A DNA stretch of 64,000 nt from Lojkania enalia (GCA_010094045.1 ML986602.1:384718-448717); one strand, 5' to 3'; positions 11,637 to 23,991 are shown, counted from the first letter of the stretch. Translations and numbers: made by a program. The notes: generated by a model not told the origin, from the sequence alone.

Positions 11637-14600
11637 CTAAAACCCAACCTTCCCACTTTCCCACGGCCCCAAATACGAGCTCTTAACCCCACCCAAATCA
11701 ATTACGATCCGATGAACCACTGTTCCGGGCTCCAACAACCAAACACTCAACTCATGCCTCCCGGGCTCCACCCTTCCCAAATTTGCACTAACAACTCTCG
11801 CCCCATTGATCACGCTCTCGCTCCATCCACTTGGCATAGAGCCTAGAGTGTGACTTGGCACCGGCGTGATCGTCGTCGGGCCCGCGGAATCTAGGCCTAC
11901 GGCAAGCTTGAGAGGCGTGGAAGGCGCGACATTGAACGAAGGCGGCAAGTACAAGCTGATTTTGGCATTCGAGGCCGTCGAGACGGAGTAGAACGCGTAC
12001 ACTGCCTTCGGCGCTGTGGCTACTGTCTGTGTGCCCGCGGTAATGGGCATAAAAGTCAAACCCGAGTCCGTGCGGCCGTAGTTGGGGATGATTTCTACGC
12101 TGCTTCCGCCGCCTCCGCCTTCTTTCCGGGTAAAATGTTGCATTTCGATGGCGACGGCGCCGTTGGATTCTACGTAGCCTTTGAAATCTTCTGGAACGGC
12201 GAAACTGTTTAGCGGGAGGTTGAGCTTGACTTCAGACCCGGTCTTTGGTTTTATGGTAATGGATGCTGTGCTCGAGCCGGACGGAGCGGCGGACCAGTCT
12301 ACCCGGATTCTGGCGCGGATATCGGAGGTGCCAGACGGGTAGCTGATTGTGCCAGAGAAGGGAAGTACCCTGATATAAGACTCTGAAGATGTGATGGTAA
12401 AGTCCATGGAGCCAGAGCCGCGGGCGTAGATATCAATTGTTCGGTTCTCGGGGGTGTACGGATTTAGGCCTAGAAGTGTGGGCGTTGTGCCTCCGGGGAC
12501 GGAGGCTGCATCGTTCTGCACGGATACGCCTAGGATTCCAGTTGATGGTGCAGTGGTGCTGATCGTTCGGACGGAAGGCATGGTGCCTGGATATGCGGCA
12601 CCTGGGTCTTGCCTAATTTCTCATTAACATAAATGCGCTCGCCAATCTTCGTTGAGAGAGTAAATGAATCTACGGAGGAAAGTAGGAGTAGAAATACATA
12701 CCAATACGTATATCCAAAGTGCAATTGATCCATCATGTGGTTCCACTTTCCGTTTAACAACCCATGGTACCTCTGCTGAATGACCTTGTCCTGGGCATAC
12801 ATATTCCTCACACCGTCTGCAAGTGTATTCGCACTCATTCTCTTCTGATTTGCGTACGCTGCATTCCTCGCCGCATTAATATAACAGTACTGCACCACGC
12901 GTCCCGCCATGATAGGATGCAACACCATCTCGAAGAACGCAATCTGCGTATCCTTATCCAGACTATTATACAAAGTCTGAGCTGTATTTTCGAGCGCGGC
13001 CCATTCATCTATAACTTTTTCGGCTTCGTCGTAGTATGTTGTTGTGTAGGGGAAGTTGAGGTTAAGAAGCTCGTATTTGCGGCGGATGATCAGTTTGCCG
13101 TATGTTGCCATGGTTTCTGCGGTCCCCTCTGCAACCTCTGGGCCGAATTCTCGGGTGGCCCAGGCTTTGAGCCAGGAGTCTGTACTGGTAGGTGATGTGA
13201 ATTGGGACATGTCGTATGCCATATCTAGGAAGTGAGAGATTGGAAGTTCCTATGACGCCATTGCTATCAGCACCTCGACTTGATTAGTAGGAGAGAAATG
13301 TGAGGAGACGTACTAATGGCTTAAGGTCTCCAACGTTGACGATCCAAATTTGAGCTGCGTTACGCTGCCATGCTAGATGCATCTGCTGCCATGTCTTGCT
13401 CAATTGAATGCTGTTGATCCATTTGTAGTTCCTTGGATCTCCAACGTAATCAAAGTGATAGTAGACACCCGCGCCCCCACTCCTATTCACCTCGCTGGAT
13501 ATCGGAAGCCGCTGGATATTTCCGCTGTTGTCATCACTCCAAAGGATTGTGACGTCCTCGGGAACCTTCATGCCTGCCTGGTAATAACCGCCTACTTCTT
13601 TATACACACACCACATCATCGGCACATCCTTCAATTCACTCACACTGAGCGTACTTTTCAAGATCCCTTGCTGGAAGTTGATGACATCAACAAGAGTATT
13701 AGCATCGAGGGTAGGTGACGCAGTATCCCCGTCCCCGCGCATGCCTAATGTCCAGACGACTTCCCAATTCTTACTACGAGTAGCCCCGTCCTGCATATAT
13801 CTTTTCAAATTATTTTGATTGCTTTTCCAATCCCAAGGCTTAACCTTCTCTTTATCAGCGCGTGCCATGGGCTCTGTATGGCTCGTTCCCATTGCAATAC
13901 CCATCTCATCTGCCAGCGGTCCGTTCCTGCTGTCGTCAGTATGGAACCGCGAATTCCACATTGCCGGCCAGAAATAATTTGCTCTCAATCTGAGTAGGAG
14001 TTCGAAGACCTTGGCATGGAACCTCGAGTCGTACTTTCCACCATAATTTGCATTTACCCAGTTAGTGAGAGCAGGTTGTTCATCGTTTAGAAAGATGCCA
14101 CGGTATTTGACTGAAGGTGAACCCTGGATCTTCGTGCTCGGTAGCGCATAGATGGCTGTTTTCTTTTTGGGAGGAACGTCGGCCCACCAGTACCAGGGAG
14201 AGACGCCGATTTGTTCAGAGATGTCGTAGAGGGCATAGATGGTACCTCTTTTGTCGCTTCCGGCGAGAACAAAAGCGGAAGAAACGCCGTCGGCTGGATT
14301 CTCGACGATTTTGGTTATGAAGGATTCCCATTTGCCTTTGATAGATGATACATCAATCTTCCCGTCAGAAACCAAGCTGTCAATAAGAGGGGATTTTCCG
14401 ACGGTGCCTGCGATGATGACCGGAGTATTCGAGAGCCCGGAAAAGCTAGTGACAGTTTTGCCTTTTGTTCCGGTTACAAGTCCAAAGTCATTTGCAAGAT
14501 CATTACCCGCACGTGTTACTCCTGGCCAGTCTTTCGAATCAATGACAATCGTTGGCGCAGAACCAGCTCCTGCAAGCTTCAATCCACCTTCGGTTTCTGA

Positions 14601-14684
14601 GAATGCTAGACTTGCTGGTTGACCGATTGCCCAAACTTGTAGGGCCAAAGCTAGGAGGGAGAACAGAAGACCTAGAAACTCCAT
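11637..14684 (-). CDS. Secreted GH115 xylan alpha-1,2-glucuronidase
   Basis: Exons 14684-13314, 13249-12702 and 12612-11637 give 964 residues, the usual size for fungal GH115. Join 1 yields GDLKPL|ELPISHFLDMAYDMS; join 2 splits a Trp codon (YTYW|QDPGAAYPGTMP). Residues 1-22 form a signal peptide (LLFSLLALALQVWA). The N-terminal alpha/beta domain precedes the catalytic barrel, with SPWYWWADVPPKKK, RGIFLNDEQPALTNWV and LRANYFWPAMWNSRF. A helical domain and C-terminal beta-rich domains follow (GVSVQND onward). GH115 enzymes remove (4-O-methyl)glucuronic acid from glucuronoxylan outside the cell. A GGCTAA hexamer, the core of the XlnR/Xyr1 xylanolytic regulator site, lies about 175 bp upstream. 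There are no neighbouring CAZyme genes, so this is a stand-alone wood-decay or litter-decay gene. Confidence 0.93.
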
Positions 14685-15705
14685 ATTTGGTTTGACAGGT
14701 TGTGTAGGTCTGACAGGACAAATGAAGAGAAGACAGATTTACTTATTCCGTGCACCATCCATGGCTACGGCAAATGTATGGAGAAGATACTTACCCGGAA
14801 CAGAGAGATGGACGAGGAATGTAAATGCCATATTCCGATTGCAATATAGAAAGAGGCTGGCTAAGGGACTTACCAAGACGTTCATACAAGGGAAAAGTTG
14901 GGGAAATAAAGAGATTCACATAATATGAGACCCGGACAGTACAGGCCGGTAAATATGCCACATGATTACAAGAAACGCCATGAAACCCGACAGAAAGAAT
15001 TTCTTCTTGTTGGTGGATAATATTATTCCGTCCCCACCGACTTTGAACCGGAGGTTATTGAAAAGCTTTTTGTCTACGCATGGATAGGACTCCTGCTCTA
15101 AATGGGATAATCCGGGAAGGGACATAAGACCCTCATTGATGCTACAGAGGGGAATGACTCTGCGAGGTAATTGTCTGAGCTCGAGGATGTCGATTTGAGA
15201 AGAATGTGGAGATTCATCGTGGGGCGTTGCGGAGCCTAATTTGTTCTAAATTGAATAATTGTTTCGTTCTATTTACCCACATTTTGCACACAAACGACTG
15301 AAAGTTCAGCCATCAAGTGGTGTATCTGTAGGCCGGTGTCTACCGAGCGATGTGCGAGCTAAAAATTGTGTTGAACACAAGCGCTGATGTTCGACGAAGC
15401 CTGGTTTCCAAGCTTGGTAGTAGCTCGGGATCGGATCAACGAATCACCGTATCCTAACCCTTTTTCGCAAACAGAGAAATCATTTGAAGGGTGTATTCCA
15501 TACTTATGACAAATCTATGGACTGGTCTATCATAAAAATTACCATGAACTCTGACAAGCATTACATCGGGGAAAAAAAAAAAAGGTCAAATCGATTCATC
15601 CAGAATAGTGGAGTGTCGTTCCGATCCCAAAATGCTACTTTTCCACAACGCCTATCGGTCTACAGTAGGCTGATCCATCTCATCCTGTCCCAAACGCCGT
15701 TTTGT
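14685..15705. other. Promoter region of the GH115 gene and 3' flank of hsp88
   Basis: About 1 kb lacks a coding frame of its own. The GH115 promoter occupies the left part. The right end is the 3' untranslated region of the Hsp88 gene and contains an A-run at 15571-15582. Confidence 0.5.
14859..14864 (+). promoter_or_regulatory. Possible XlnR/Xyr1 site (GGCTAA)
   Basis: A GGCTAA hexamer lies about 175 bp upstream of the GH115 start codon. It matches the core bound by the xylanolytic activator in other ascomycetes. One hexamer can easily occur by chance. Confidence 0.25.
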
Positions 15706-18211
15706 CTAAGCAGAAGGCTCTTCAACCTCGTCTGGTTTCACAGCATCGGCATCCGACATTTCCGTGTCTTTGGCTTGCTGTTCTGCCTCAGCTTGCTTCT
15801 TAGCTTCCTCTTCACGCTTTTTCCTCTCGATCTCGGCTTGCTTGGCGGCGGCGGCCTCCTGCTGCTTCTTGAGGACTGCTTGTCGTTCTTCCTCGATTTT
15901 GTCGTTGTAGCGCTGGATTATGGGTCCAGCAATAGATCGGATCTCCTCCATCTTGCCTATATACTGGCCCTTGGTGGCATCGTCACCCTCATCGTATAGC
16001 CAGTCCTAAAGGATATATTAGTAATCTCTATATGAACAAAGCATTGCATCGTAACTTACCTCAATAGTCTCTAGCTTAGCAGAAAGCTTCGACTTCTCGT
16101 CATCACTAGCGAACTCGGAGTATACACTGATGATCTTGTCCTTAAGCTCGTAAATGAACGACTCAAGTTCGTTCTTCTGGTTCTCCGTATCGGCAACCAG
16201 CTTATCCTCCATTATCATCTGGTTCTCTCTCTCTGCTGCGGCATCTTTGCTAGCCTGATCTAGAGATGCTGTTCCGGCCGATAGAGGCAAGTCACCTTTT
16301 CGTTGCTGTTTCTTGACTTTGCGCATCTTTGGTGGCTCCTCTTTCGTTTCCTTTGAATCAACGTCCATTGCCTGGGTTTCAGATGTTAGCTCAGTCTTAA
16401 CGGGCAATGACGCAGAAGGACTTGGTACAGGAACAGAATAATCCAGCTTCGGCCTTTTGACCGCTCTTCCAGACATTTTTTCATGTGATTCTGCATCAGA
16501 ACTAGAAATAACAGCAGGCAAACTGGAAGTACGTACTTCACCGTCTTTCTTTTCTTCCTTTGGAGGTTCGGGGACGGGCTCCTCGACCTCGGTCTCCTCC
16601 ACATAGTAGCCAGACTCAACGTTGAGCACACCGTGTACGTTTAGGCGTGCCTTCAACTTGCAAATCATGAAGTCGCCCTTAGAATCTTCCTTAACACCCT
16701 TAACCGAGAATCGCCCGATCCAGGGATTTGTCTTGCCAGGAAGCATCTCTGGTTTGGCATATTTGGCTTCTAGATCGAAGGGGTGTTTTCGATAGAAGGT
16801 GAGGATTTTGGTTGAGGGCATGACGTTGCCCTTGTTGAAGACGGTTAGGCTGGTGTCCTCGTCGGGGATATCGTCTGACTTCTCCCAAGTAAACTCAATT
16901 GGGTAGTTAACTTGGTCATGAACGGAGAAGTCTCGGACACGGAAGACCGGGGATAGGATAGCGCAGCTGAATGCACACCCTCGAGCAACAGCCTCGTCCT
17001 GGTTAAGTGTGAACGAAAGGGTTTTCCCAAAGTAGTTCTGAATAGCAGTCTTGATGGCGGGGACACGCGTGGATCCACCAACCATCTCGATACCGTCAAT
17101 ATCTTCCTTCTTTAGCTTAGCATCCGCCAACGCTTGTTCAATAGGGATAGTGACTCGGTCGAGCATTGACTTGATTAGTTCTTCTAGCTCCTCACGCTTC
17201 ATTTGGCCCCGCACATCGATATCGTTCATTACGGATTCGATGTTAATGGGGGCGAAGGTGTTTGCGGACAGAACCTTCTTGAGTTTCTCTACGGCAACTT
17301 GAACACGGAATCGAGCCTTCGAGTTCTCATTGACGTCGATCTTGAACTTCTCCTTGAACTCTTTTGCGAAGTGGTCGACCATGGCCTTGTCGATGTAACG
17401 TCCGCCAAAGTGTCGGTCCCAAGCACTAGATTTAACAGCCAGCTCGCCTTTCTTGAACTCCACAACGGACGCCGTATAGTTGCTGTGGCCGATGTCCACG
17501 AAGACTATCCTTCTTGGCTTCTCCTCGGGAGGAGGAAGATCAGTCTTGGTGATGCCATATCCAAGCGCGGTGGCGGTGGTGTCGTTGATTAGTCGGAGGC
17601 ATTTCAATCCTGCAATCTCTGACGCATCCAAGATAGCTCTGCGCTGTGCGTCTGTATACCATACTGGAACGCTGAGCACGACATCGGAAACGGGGAGCTT
17701 CAGCTCGGCGGAGGCGGTTTGCTTGACCTTGGTCAAGAAAGCGGCGGTTATTTGGGTAGCGGTAAATTTCTCCTTCTTGCCCAGGTATGATACCTCGGCG
17801 CCGACCTGTCCGTTGATATCGACGAGCGCCGCTGAGACAAAATCCTTCTCAACCTGGACATCCGGGTCGTTGAGGCTGCGACCCGCCAGCCGCGTGAACG
17901 AGGAGACAGTGTTCTTAAGGTTGGAGACTTCCTGGTTCTTTGCCGTCTCGCCAATGTACCTGCTCTTTGGGCCGAAGCCTACCAGAGTCCTGCAAGTCGT
18001 CAGTTCTGAATCGTGAAGGGGAGCGGTGAAGGAGGGGCTTACGGGGTAGCGCGGTTCGAAACCTCATTTGTGATCTATGGCAGCGTCAGCATGTCTCAAA
18101 GTCTAGGGCAAGGGGGCAAAAAAATCGATCACATACCACATCGACGCCTCGATTCCGGGCGACTGCGATAACGGTGTTTAGGGTTCCCAAATCAACGCCC
18201 ACAACAGACAT
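15706..18211 (-). CDS. hsp88: Hsp110-class chaperone / Hsp70 nucleotide exchange factor (Hsp88, Sse1 homologue)
   Basis: Exons 18211-18137, 18074-18043, 17989-16537, 16371-16060 and 16005-15706 give 723 residues, close to Neurospora Hsp88. The two short first exons match the family: VVGVDLGTLNTVIAVARNRGVDV, ITNEVSNRATP and TLVGFGPKSRYIGETA. The actin-like ATPase domain contains VPVWYTDAQRRAILDASEIA, DIGHSN and GGSTRVPAIK. The substrate domain is followed by an acidic loop and a Lys/Glu-rich C-terminus ending TEMSDADAVKPDEVEEPSA. Hsp110 proteins release ADP from Hsp70 and hold unfolded proteins in the cytosol. The third intron (16372-16536) is 165 bp, a multiple of three, and has no in-frame stop; I removed it because it has a GTACGT donor, a GCTAAC branch site and a CAG acceptor. 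The gene is divergent from fta1. Confidence 0.95.
16372..16536 (-). other. Stop-free 3n intron in hsp88
   Basis: On the minus strand it starts GTACGT, has GAGCTAAC close to the end and finishes CCCAG. Its length is 165 bp and the frame stays open across it. Retention would insert 55 Ser/Pro/Lys-rich residues, including KRPKLDYS, into the acidic linker. Splicing gives KKDGE|AMDVDS, which fits other Hsp88 proteins better. Confidence 0.75.
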
Positions 18212-18752
18212 GTTTACTGTGTATGCGTCAGTGGCGGGGTAAAGTCAGAAGTTGAGAAAAAGAGAGGGCGGGAGAGAGGTGAACGCTTTTGAGTGGTTGA
18301 ATGTAAATGGGGAGCGAGGAGGGTTGCCTCTGTTTAGAGAATTTGTGTTGTTGTGGATTGCCTTGCGGGCTGTGATAAAATTCGAGGTTTCTCGGTCCTT
18401 CCAACAAATTCCATCCTTGTTCTTGGCGCCAACAGTGGCTGGTGCTGCCAGTCATGGATGGTGGGGCAGGGCCGCCGGGCAGACAGACAACCAAGAGGCC
18501 CGTGCTCGCCCGAGAGCCGCCGGCACCACCGGCGACCGCCAGCGCGCGACACAGAGATCGACAACACGCCGGCGTCATCATTGTTGTCCGAGTCGCCCTG
18601 CAGATTCTAGCTTGCGCCAGAAAGAGGAGTGTTTGGCTCTGGGCCCGATGCCCTCGTGAGCGCGCGTCTGCCCTGCCCCGACGCGTGGATCGCGCTCGTC
18701 CTTTCTCCCACCTTCTATTGTCAGCAGGTATCCTCGCGAACATCCTCAAACA
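18212..18752. promoter_or_regulatory. Divergent promoter of hsp88 and fta1
   Basis: This 541-bp region separates the two start codons. Several TTC and GAA triplets occur near 18345-18420, but I cannot build a convincing alternating heat-shock element from them. Confidence 0.5.
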
Positions 18753-19940
18753 ATGGCTGCCGCTCCTCCTTACCCGCTCTACTTTCGGACCTACTACCTC
18801 TATCGCGTATCGCCCTTCCATCACGGCGACTCGCCTCTTCTCGCCGATCGAGCGCTTCGAACCCATGCGACAAGACTCCGCGACCAGCTGAAAGGCGACA
18901 ATGTCCGCGGTGTTGAAGTTGACTTTGCCAGCACCGAAGGCGCGTTACCCAATCTAGGGCCGCTGGAGGAGTGCCATTGGGACCTGCTCGGGGACGAGGA
19001 TGCATTCATTGAGCGCCATCGCCAGCTCTTCGAGGATGTGGAAGCCTCGCAAATTTCTTCAGCGGTTGGCGCGAGCCAGGCACGCGGTATCCAAGTCACT
19101 TTGGACTACGAAAGACAGTCATACAGCGCACTCTTACTGCGCGATCCTGAAGCCAAAGTCTCTCCCGCCGGCTTCACGTCATTACCTCTGCTGCTAGTCA
19201 AGATGCCGGCGCTGATCCGCGACATCTTCCTCAACTACTTAAGGACCAACTTTGACGCCCATGTCGCGCCATTGAAGCTCCAATCTATATTCCTCACATC
19301 CACCCTCGAAAACTACTTTCGGCATCTCTCAGCGCCGCGCTCGAGGCAATCGATTCGTGATGTTGTCCGGCAGCTCCAGGTTCAACTCGCTTTCCCGGGT
19401 AGTACCACCGTCCTCAAACACATTGACGTAAACATCGCCGGCGCCGATGTCCTGGGCTTCTTCAAGCGTGGCAAACTCCTTCCAAACGCGAAAGATGCGC
19501 CCTTCACTACTGCATTACGCAGCTACCTACAAAATCATCTCGCCCTCGACATCTCGAATCCAAAAGTGCAAATTTCGAGAATCACATGCGGGAGCTTCAC
19601 TATCCAAAGCGACCGCATCAAGATCCTTGCACCGGACGCACCGGATGACTCGGCATCAGGTCGAAGCGGTACTCCGGAGACAACGGCTAGTCAACGCGCG
19701 GTCGATGATTTATATACTTCGCTTGTAAGAGAAGCGGCGGGATCGGGCAAGTTCTTGCCGGATAATATTCTGGAAGAGATAAGAGAGGAGACACCTTCAT
19801 CCACGGGTAGTGTGGTAAGACGGGGAAGGAAGAGGGCGGTTAGCAATACCGCGCCTGGGAACACAGCTGCGAAGAAGACACAAGGCAGGGGAAAAGAGAA
19901 TGGCAGAGCGGTAGATGGCGATGAAGATACTGAAATGTGA
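18753..19940 (+). CDS. fta1: Kinetochore subunit Fta1 (CENP-L-like, Sim4/CCAN complex)
   Basis: A single exon encodes 395 residues. The N-terminus has the pattern YFRTYYLYRVSPFHHGD followed by ATRLRDQLKGDNVRGVEVDF, and the middle has the TSLPLLLVKMPALIRDIFLNYL block with NFDAHVAPLKL, which I associate with fungal Fta1/CENP-L. The C-terminal third is disordered and basic (RRGRKRAVS, KKTQGRGKENG) and probably contacts DNA or provides a nuclear signal. In fission yeast Fta1 belongs to the Sim4 inner-kinetochore complex, and CENP-L pairs with CENP-N to read CENP-A chromatin. The assignment rests on motif memory and should be checked with a profile search. Confidence 0.72.
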   Translation: MAAAPPYPLYFRTYYLYRVSPFHHGDSPLLADRALRTHATRLRDQLKGDNVRGVEVDFASTEGALPNLGPLEECHWDLLGDEDAFIERHRQLFEDVEASQISSAVGASQARGIQVTLDYERQSYSALLLRDPEAKVSPAGFTSLPLLLVKMPALIRDIFLNYLRTNFDAHVAPLKLQSIFLTSTLENYFRHLSAPRSRQSIRDVVRQLQVQLAFPGSTTVLKHIDVNIAGADVLGFFKRGKLLPNAKDAPFTTALRSYLQNHLALDISNPKVQISRITCGSFTIQSDRIKILAPDAPDDSASGRSGTPETTASQRAVDDLYTSLVREAAGSGKFLPDNILEEIREETPSSTGSVVRRGRKRAVSNTAPGNTAAKKTQGRGKENGRAVDGDEDTEM

Positions 19941-20476
19941 GACGCGTAGATTTCCGCCGTTCTGTTACCCGAGAGTGCTGGATTCTAGTAGTCTACGGGC
20001 TCTCATGAGTTCTGATTGAAGGTAATGTCGTAGTAGTACGTTATACGCTATATACTCCGTTCTATCACCATTGTTCGCCAATTTGAACAAAATGTCCTCT
20101 TTCGTTAATCACCTGTTTGAATTCTCGCTCCCTCTCCTCAGAGCCTTTTGCCGGGTTCAGGATGTGAAGTGGACATTTCGTTCTCATGGAAATCAGTTGT
20201 CGATCTTAGTTCCTCCAAATTGGAAGGTTTGTCGGCTAAGACCTCAGTGGTTAGGTACCTTGGAAGGCTGGCCAGAGGGGAAAGAAAGATGATGAGGTAT
20301 CTCGGCTACTGTCGACCACCTTAAGGCACATAATGAACCTCACGTCGAAGTCTCAGGTTGTCTTCAAAAAAAATCTTTTGAAGGGGGCACGCAGTCTGCT
20401 TAATGTAGCAGCCACCATCGACTCATGCTCGCAATTGCACTACCTTGCAGCACCTCATCAACGCGCCCACAACCCC
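19941..20476. other. Convergent 3' intergenic gap
   Basis: It lies between the ends of fta1 and the flavin oxidase gene. It is C-rich on the plus strand toward 20476. No gene is seen. Confidence 0.5.
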
Positions 20477-21959
20477 TTACTTCCCCCTCCAACCCACTCG
20501 ACACAACGCCCCATCTTGCGTAAAAAAGCCCTCCCTTCCTCCACCACTACTCCCCCTGACTTCCCACCCGTCGCTCCCCACCCCACTGATTACCCAAAAC
20601 ACCCCCCACGGATCCCATCTCTTCTTGATCTTTTCCAACCGCCCATAATTAGGTCCATAGAAACTGTCTTTCCAATCTGGTTCCTGCGCATCACCTTCAT
20701 TAGTATAACTCCCGCTACCGGGTGTGATGTCGCGCCAGGCTTGCATGTACCGCATCAGCCGATCGTGACTGCGTTTCTCATCCGCCATGCTCAGCTGCGG
20801 ACTTGCGCCGTTCCAGTGCCGGTTACCGTCGTAGCCCTGCGCGTGTAGCACAGCAGTGCGCCATGCGGGGAGGACGGCGTTGTCCGGATGCCCGCCGGCT
20901 TCTAGCGTTGGCGAGGTCGCGATGCCGTGGTAGGTGTAGCCACCGTCTTCTACGAAGGTGCGGACTGCGGACACAGTTTCAGAAATGGAGATTGGGTTGT
21001 CGAGGTTTGGGCGCTGGAAGAGGCGGGAGGCTATTAAGGCGCTGGGAATGTTTTCGCCGAGGACGCGGGGTGTGAGGTGGGAGGGAGATCGTTTTGTGGT
21101 TGGTGCGGGGATTGGGATAGCGAGGGCATTGAGGCGGTCTAGGAGAGGGCGGACGAAGGCCTGGTATTCGGATGTGGTTTTTTCGGGGAGCCAGATGGAG
21201 GTTGAGAAGGTTAGATCTGGGCTGGAGGATGTGGGGGTGTGACGGATGAAGTCGTAGCTGATGTTTGTTAGTGTTCGATGAAGGCTATGGAATAGAGGGA
21301 GACGATTTACCCTAGCCCACCGGCATCGGTAATGGGGACGAGGAATGCGAAGTATTCTCTAATACCCGCCCAGAATGTATCTGTAGATATGGATGTGTTG
21401 GACCCTGGATCTGGCAGAGTTGAGAAAGTGATAGTGCCTGTAGCGGATCTTGGAGTGGACCACGCTTTGACAATGACAGAGGTGATAATTCCATAGTTTC
21501 CTACAAAATTTGATTAGAAAGGATACCTCCGAAGGGGGGAATTCTGGTATGGGAAAAGAGGTCAACATCGCATACCACCACCTCCACCTCTAAAAGCCCA
21601 AAACAGATCCTGGTTCTCTTTGGGACTCGCGGTCACAAATCTCCCATCCGCAGTAACAGCATAGATTAGTAGCGTGTTATCTGCTGCCAATCCATGCTGG
21701 GCAGAATTCCTAGAGTGACCACCGCCTTGCAAATAACCTCCTGCCATGCCTACTGTTGGACCTCCGGCAATATGCATGGTGAAATTGTTCCTGGCACTCA
21801 AGAGGCTGAGGTCTTGTGCTTGGGTACCGCCACCGTAAGCTACTGCTTTGCCTCTATATTTAGGGGATATGTAGTTTGGGTGATAAGTAGTCGCTTTTAG
21901 GCCACTAACCCAGATACCCAGGGAATTACCACCAATGCTTTTGCCGTTGACTAATGTCC

Positions 21960-22041
<82 letters not shown>

Positions 22042-22858
22042 TATAGGGGGGAATGAACAACATAGCCTAAGCTCTATTATCAATCCCTAATATTGCCTCA
22101 ACCACCTTTATCTAAGCTCCGGTAACGATGGATTACTATTACCGCCACCTAGCGTCATTGTGTGGAAGTAATATCATGAGATTATATTGGTAGACCTACA
22201 GTCATGTCCTCCATTCCTGCATTTTGTTAGCATGGGCAGCAAGAGAGGCCATAACCATGAGCTCACTTTATAACAACACGAATATTTCGATTACGGGCAA
22301 AGTTAACACCCAGTTGCACGTGACGGACGTTCGAAGCCTTGACAACATATACCGGCCAGCCTCCTTGTGTACATGTCGAGTTAGGGTCTGAAGTTGGCAC
22401 GCAAGAGTACCCAGAGGACCATTGAGACGTGATAGAAGTCGGGTCATTTGCACTGGATGTTCCGTTAGTACATGAAATTATATCATGCTAATGATAACGC
22501 ACTGTAAGGATGTATTGGAAGCCCACTGTGTCCTCAACGCCCTGCACCTTGCCTCATCGTAATTAGGTCCAGCATAGCAAGGTGTGGCTAGTGGCAATGG
22601 CTTCAGTAGCACGCCTCCTAAAGTCTCATTGAATTTTGCCCATTCTTCGCTGGTAGGCCAGGTCTCGTCCTCAGGGGTGTATTTGCATTCTTGTTCGGGT
22701 GGACTAGGCCCCTGGCCCGCGAAACGAACATCTGGCCATCCTGCGGCTTCATCTTCTGTCAATTGGATACTTTCATAGTCGAAATTGACGGCCAATGAGC
22801 TGGGCAACAAAGAGAAGATGAGCACAATTGGAAACAACATCTCGAGAAGACTCCTCAA
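20477..22858 (-). CDS. Secreted berberine-bridge-type FAD-linked oxidoreductase
   Basis: Six exons give 634 residues in one frame: 22858-22503, 22452-22267, 22216-22200, 21950-21576, 21500-21311 and 21257-20477. A signal peptide occupies residues 1-23. The FAD-binding PCMH domain includes QWSSGYSCVP, VVIKNGGHDFNGKS, GGYLQGGGHS and DLFWAFRGGGGGNYGI; the berberine-bridge C-terminal domain ends in YYG-like SFYGPNYGRLEKIKKRWDP and a final VGWRGK. His185 in GGHDF is the probable site for 8-alpha-histidyl flavin; the usual second attachment Cys (xCPTVG) is Gly here, so single covalent attachment is expected. Exon 3 has only 17 nt, yet it supplies the GGH core. The fourth intron position (21951-22199) holds a 75-nt A tract on the plus strand. 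The substrate cannot be predicted; such enzymes oxidise alcohols, sugars or alkaloid-like compounds. Confidence 0.85.
21962..22036. repeat. 75-nt poly(A)/poly(T) tract inside an intron
   Basis: A pure A run on the plus strand reads as T75 within the 249-bp third intron of the flavin oxidase gene, close to its 3' splice site. It could act as an extended pyrimidine tract. Its true length may be uncertain because sequencing of such runs is error-prone. Confidence 0.9.
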
Positions 22859-23991
22859 AGGAATGCAAACATGAATTCACATCAAGCTGGGGAGAAGATA
22901 TATCTGCACACAAATTCAAATACCGCAACTCCACGTCCCCATCTCGATACTAAGAAAATGACCACCGGACTTCGCTTGCTAGGGCTGCTCCCACAGTGTG
23001 GTTACTTCATCTATGCGCTCGTGTGTACCGTACGTTCGTCGCATCCAGTAGGTAAATTCTGGTAAATATCCATGCGCTGTCCAGCAGAACGTCGCGCATT
23101 GGAGGGGTAGGGCGTAAGCGGGCGAATGAAAGCATATGGAAGATCGGGTGTGATACCAATCGTAGGTGAGGATGGCCGAGTGCTGGGTTGTTGGTACGTC
23201 GAATACGGGATTGGGAACAGCCAAGAAGGATAAAGAAAAGTAGGCTACTTGGAACAGCAGGAGATCGTGAGAGGAGGGGAGCCGATATACAGATGCTCTT
23301 CCGTATTCGTTGTGGAAGGTGCGATGCTGCATCTCTCGGGACAGAGTAACTCCGAGCATTCCACCTCGAGCCTGGTATCCGTCCACTCCAAATACGCTTT
23401 GTTTGGGGTTTTACTTGTGCATGTGGTTACAGGCCGAATGCCTATCAATATGGACTTCAATAAACAGCATGTTGTTTCAGTTGCCCGTCTATAGCGCTGC
23501 CTCGCAGTATAGCGGTGGTCGCTTGGTGAACCTGAGGACCGGTCTAGGTGGTTCTGCAGCCTGATAGATGAATTCTGTCCTGCATTCCTCGACGCTAATG
23601 TGGCTTATTTGATCCCTGACATTCGCGCGGGAGTATCCAATATGGAAACAGAAACGCCGATCAGCCGTATGGTTGGTGAAAAAGTGAGCGCGGCAATTAC
23701 AAAGGAGGGCGATGGAGCAACCAAGGACGACGGTGGATGACGCATTAAGGAAATCTATGGCAATTTTGATTACAGGCTCTACATTGTAATCTCGAAAGAA
23801 CTGCTCTTTTGATACAGGCTGCTATGCAATTCGACCAAAGGGGACAGTCAGGAGAAGAAAAGATAGAGAAGCGGGAAGAGCGCGAAAGAAGAATTGTCAT
23901 ATCATTGTACAAGATTCGCCCCAGCCCGCTTGCTCCCAAAGGTCTACACCGTGCATACTCCCCAAACAAAGAAACTCACGTTGGTTAATTA
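22859..23991. other. Intergenic region between the flavin oxidase and PDH E2 genes
   Basis: It contains the oxidase promoter and the E2 3' flank. Open frames up to 135 codons exist on both strands but overlap each other and lack recognisable protein pattern or splice support. Confidence 0.45.

Noticed and set aside
20333..20848. 171-codon plus-strand frame
   Set aside because: It is antisense to the last exon of the flavin oxidase; the C-rich composition keeps it open.
22871..23564. Overlapping frames of 60-135 codons upstream of the flavin oxidase
   Set aside because: They overlap one another on both strands, have no splice partners and no recognisable pattern.
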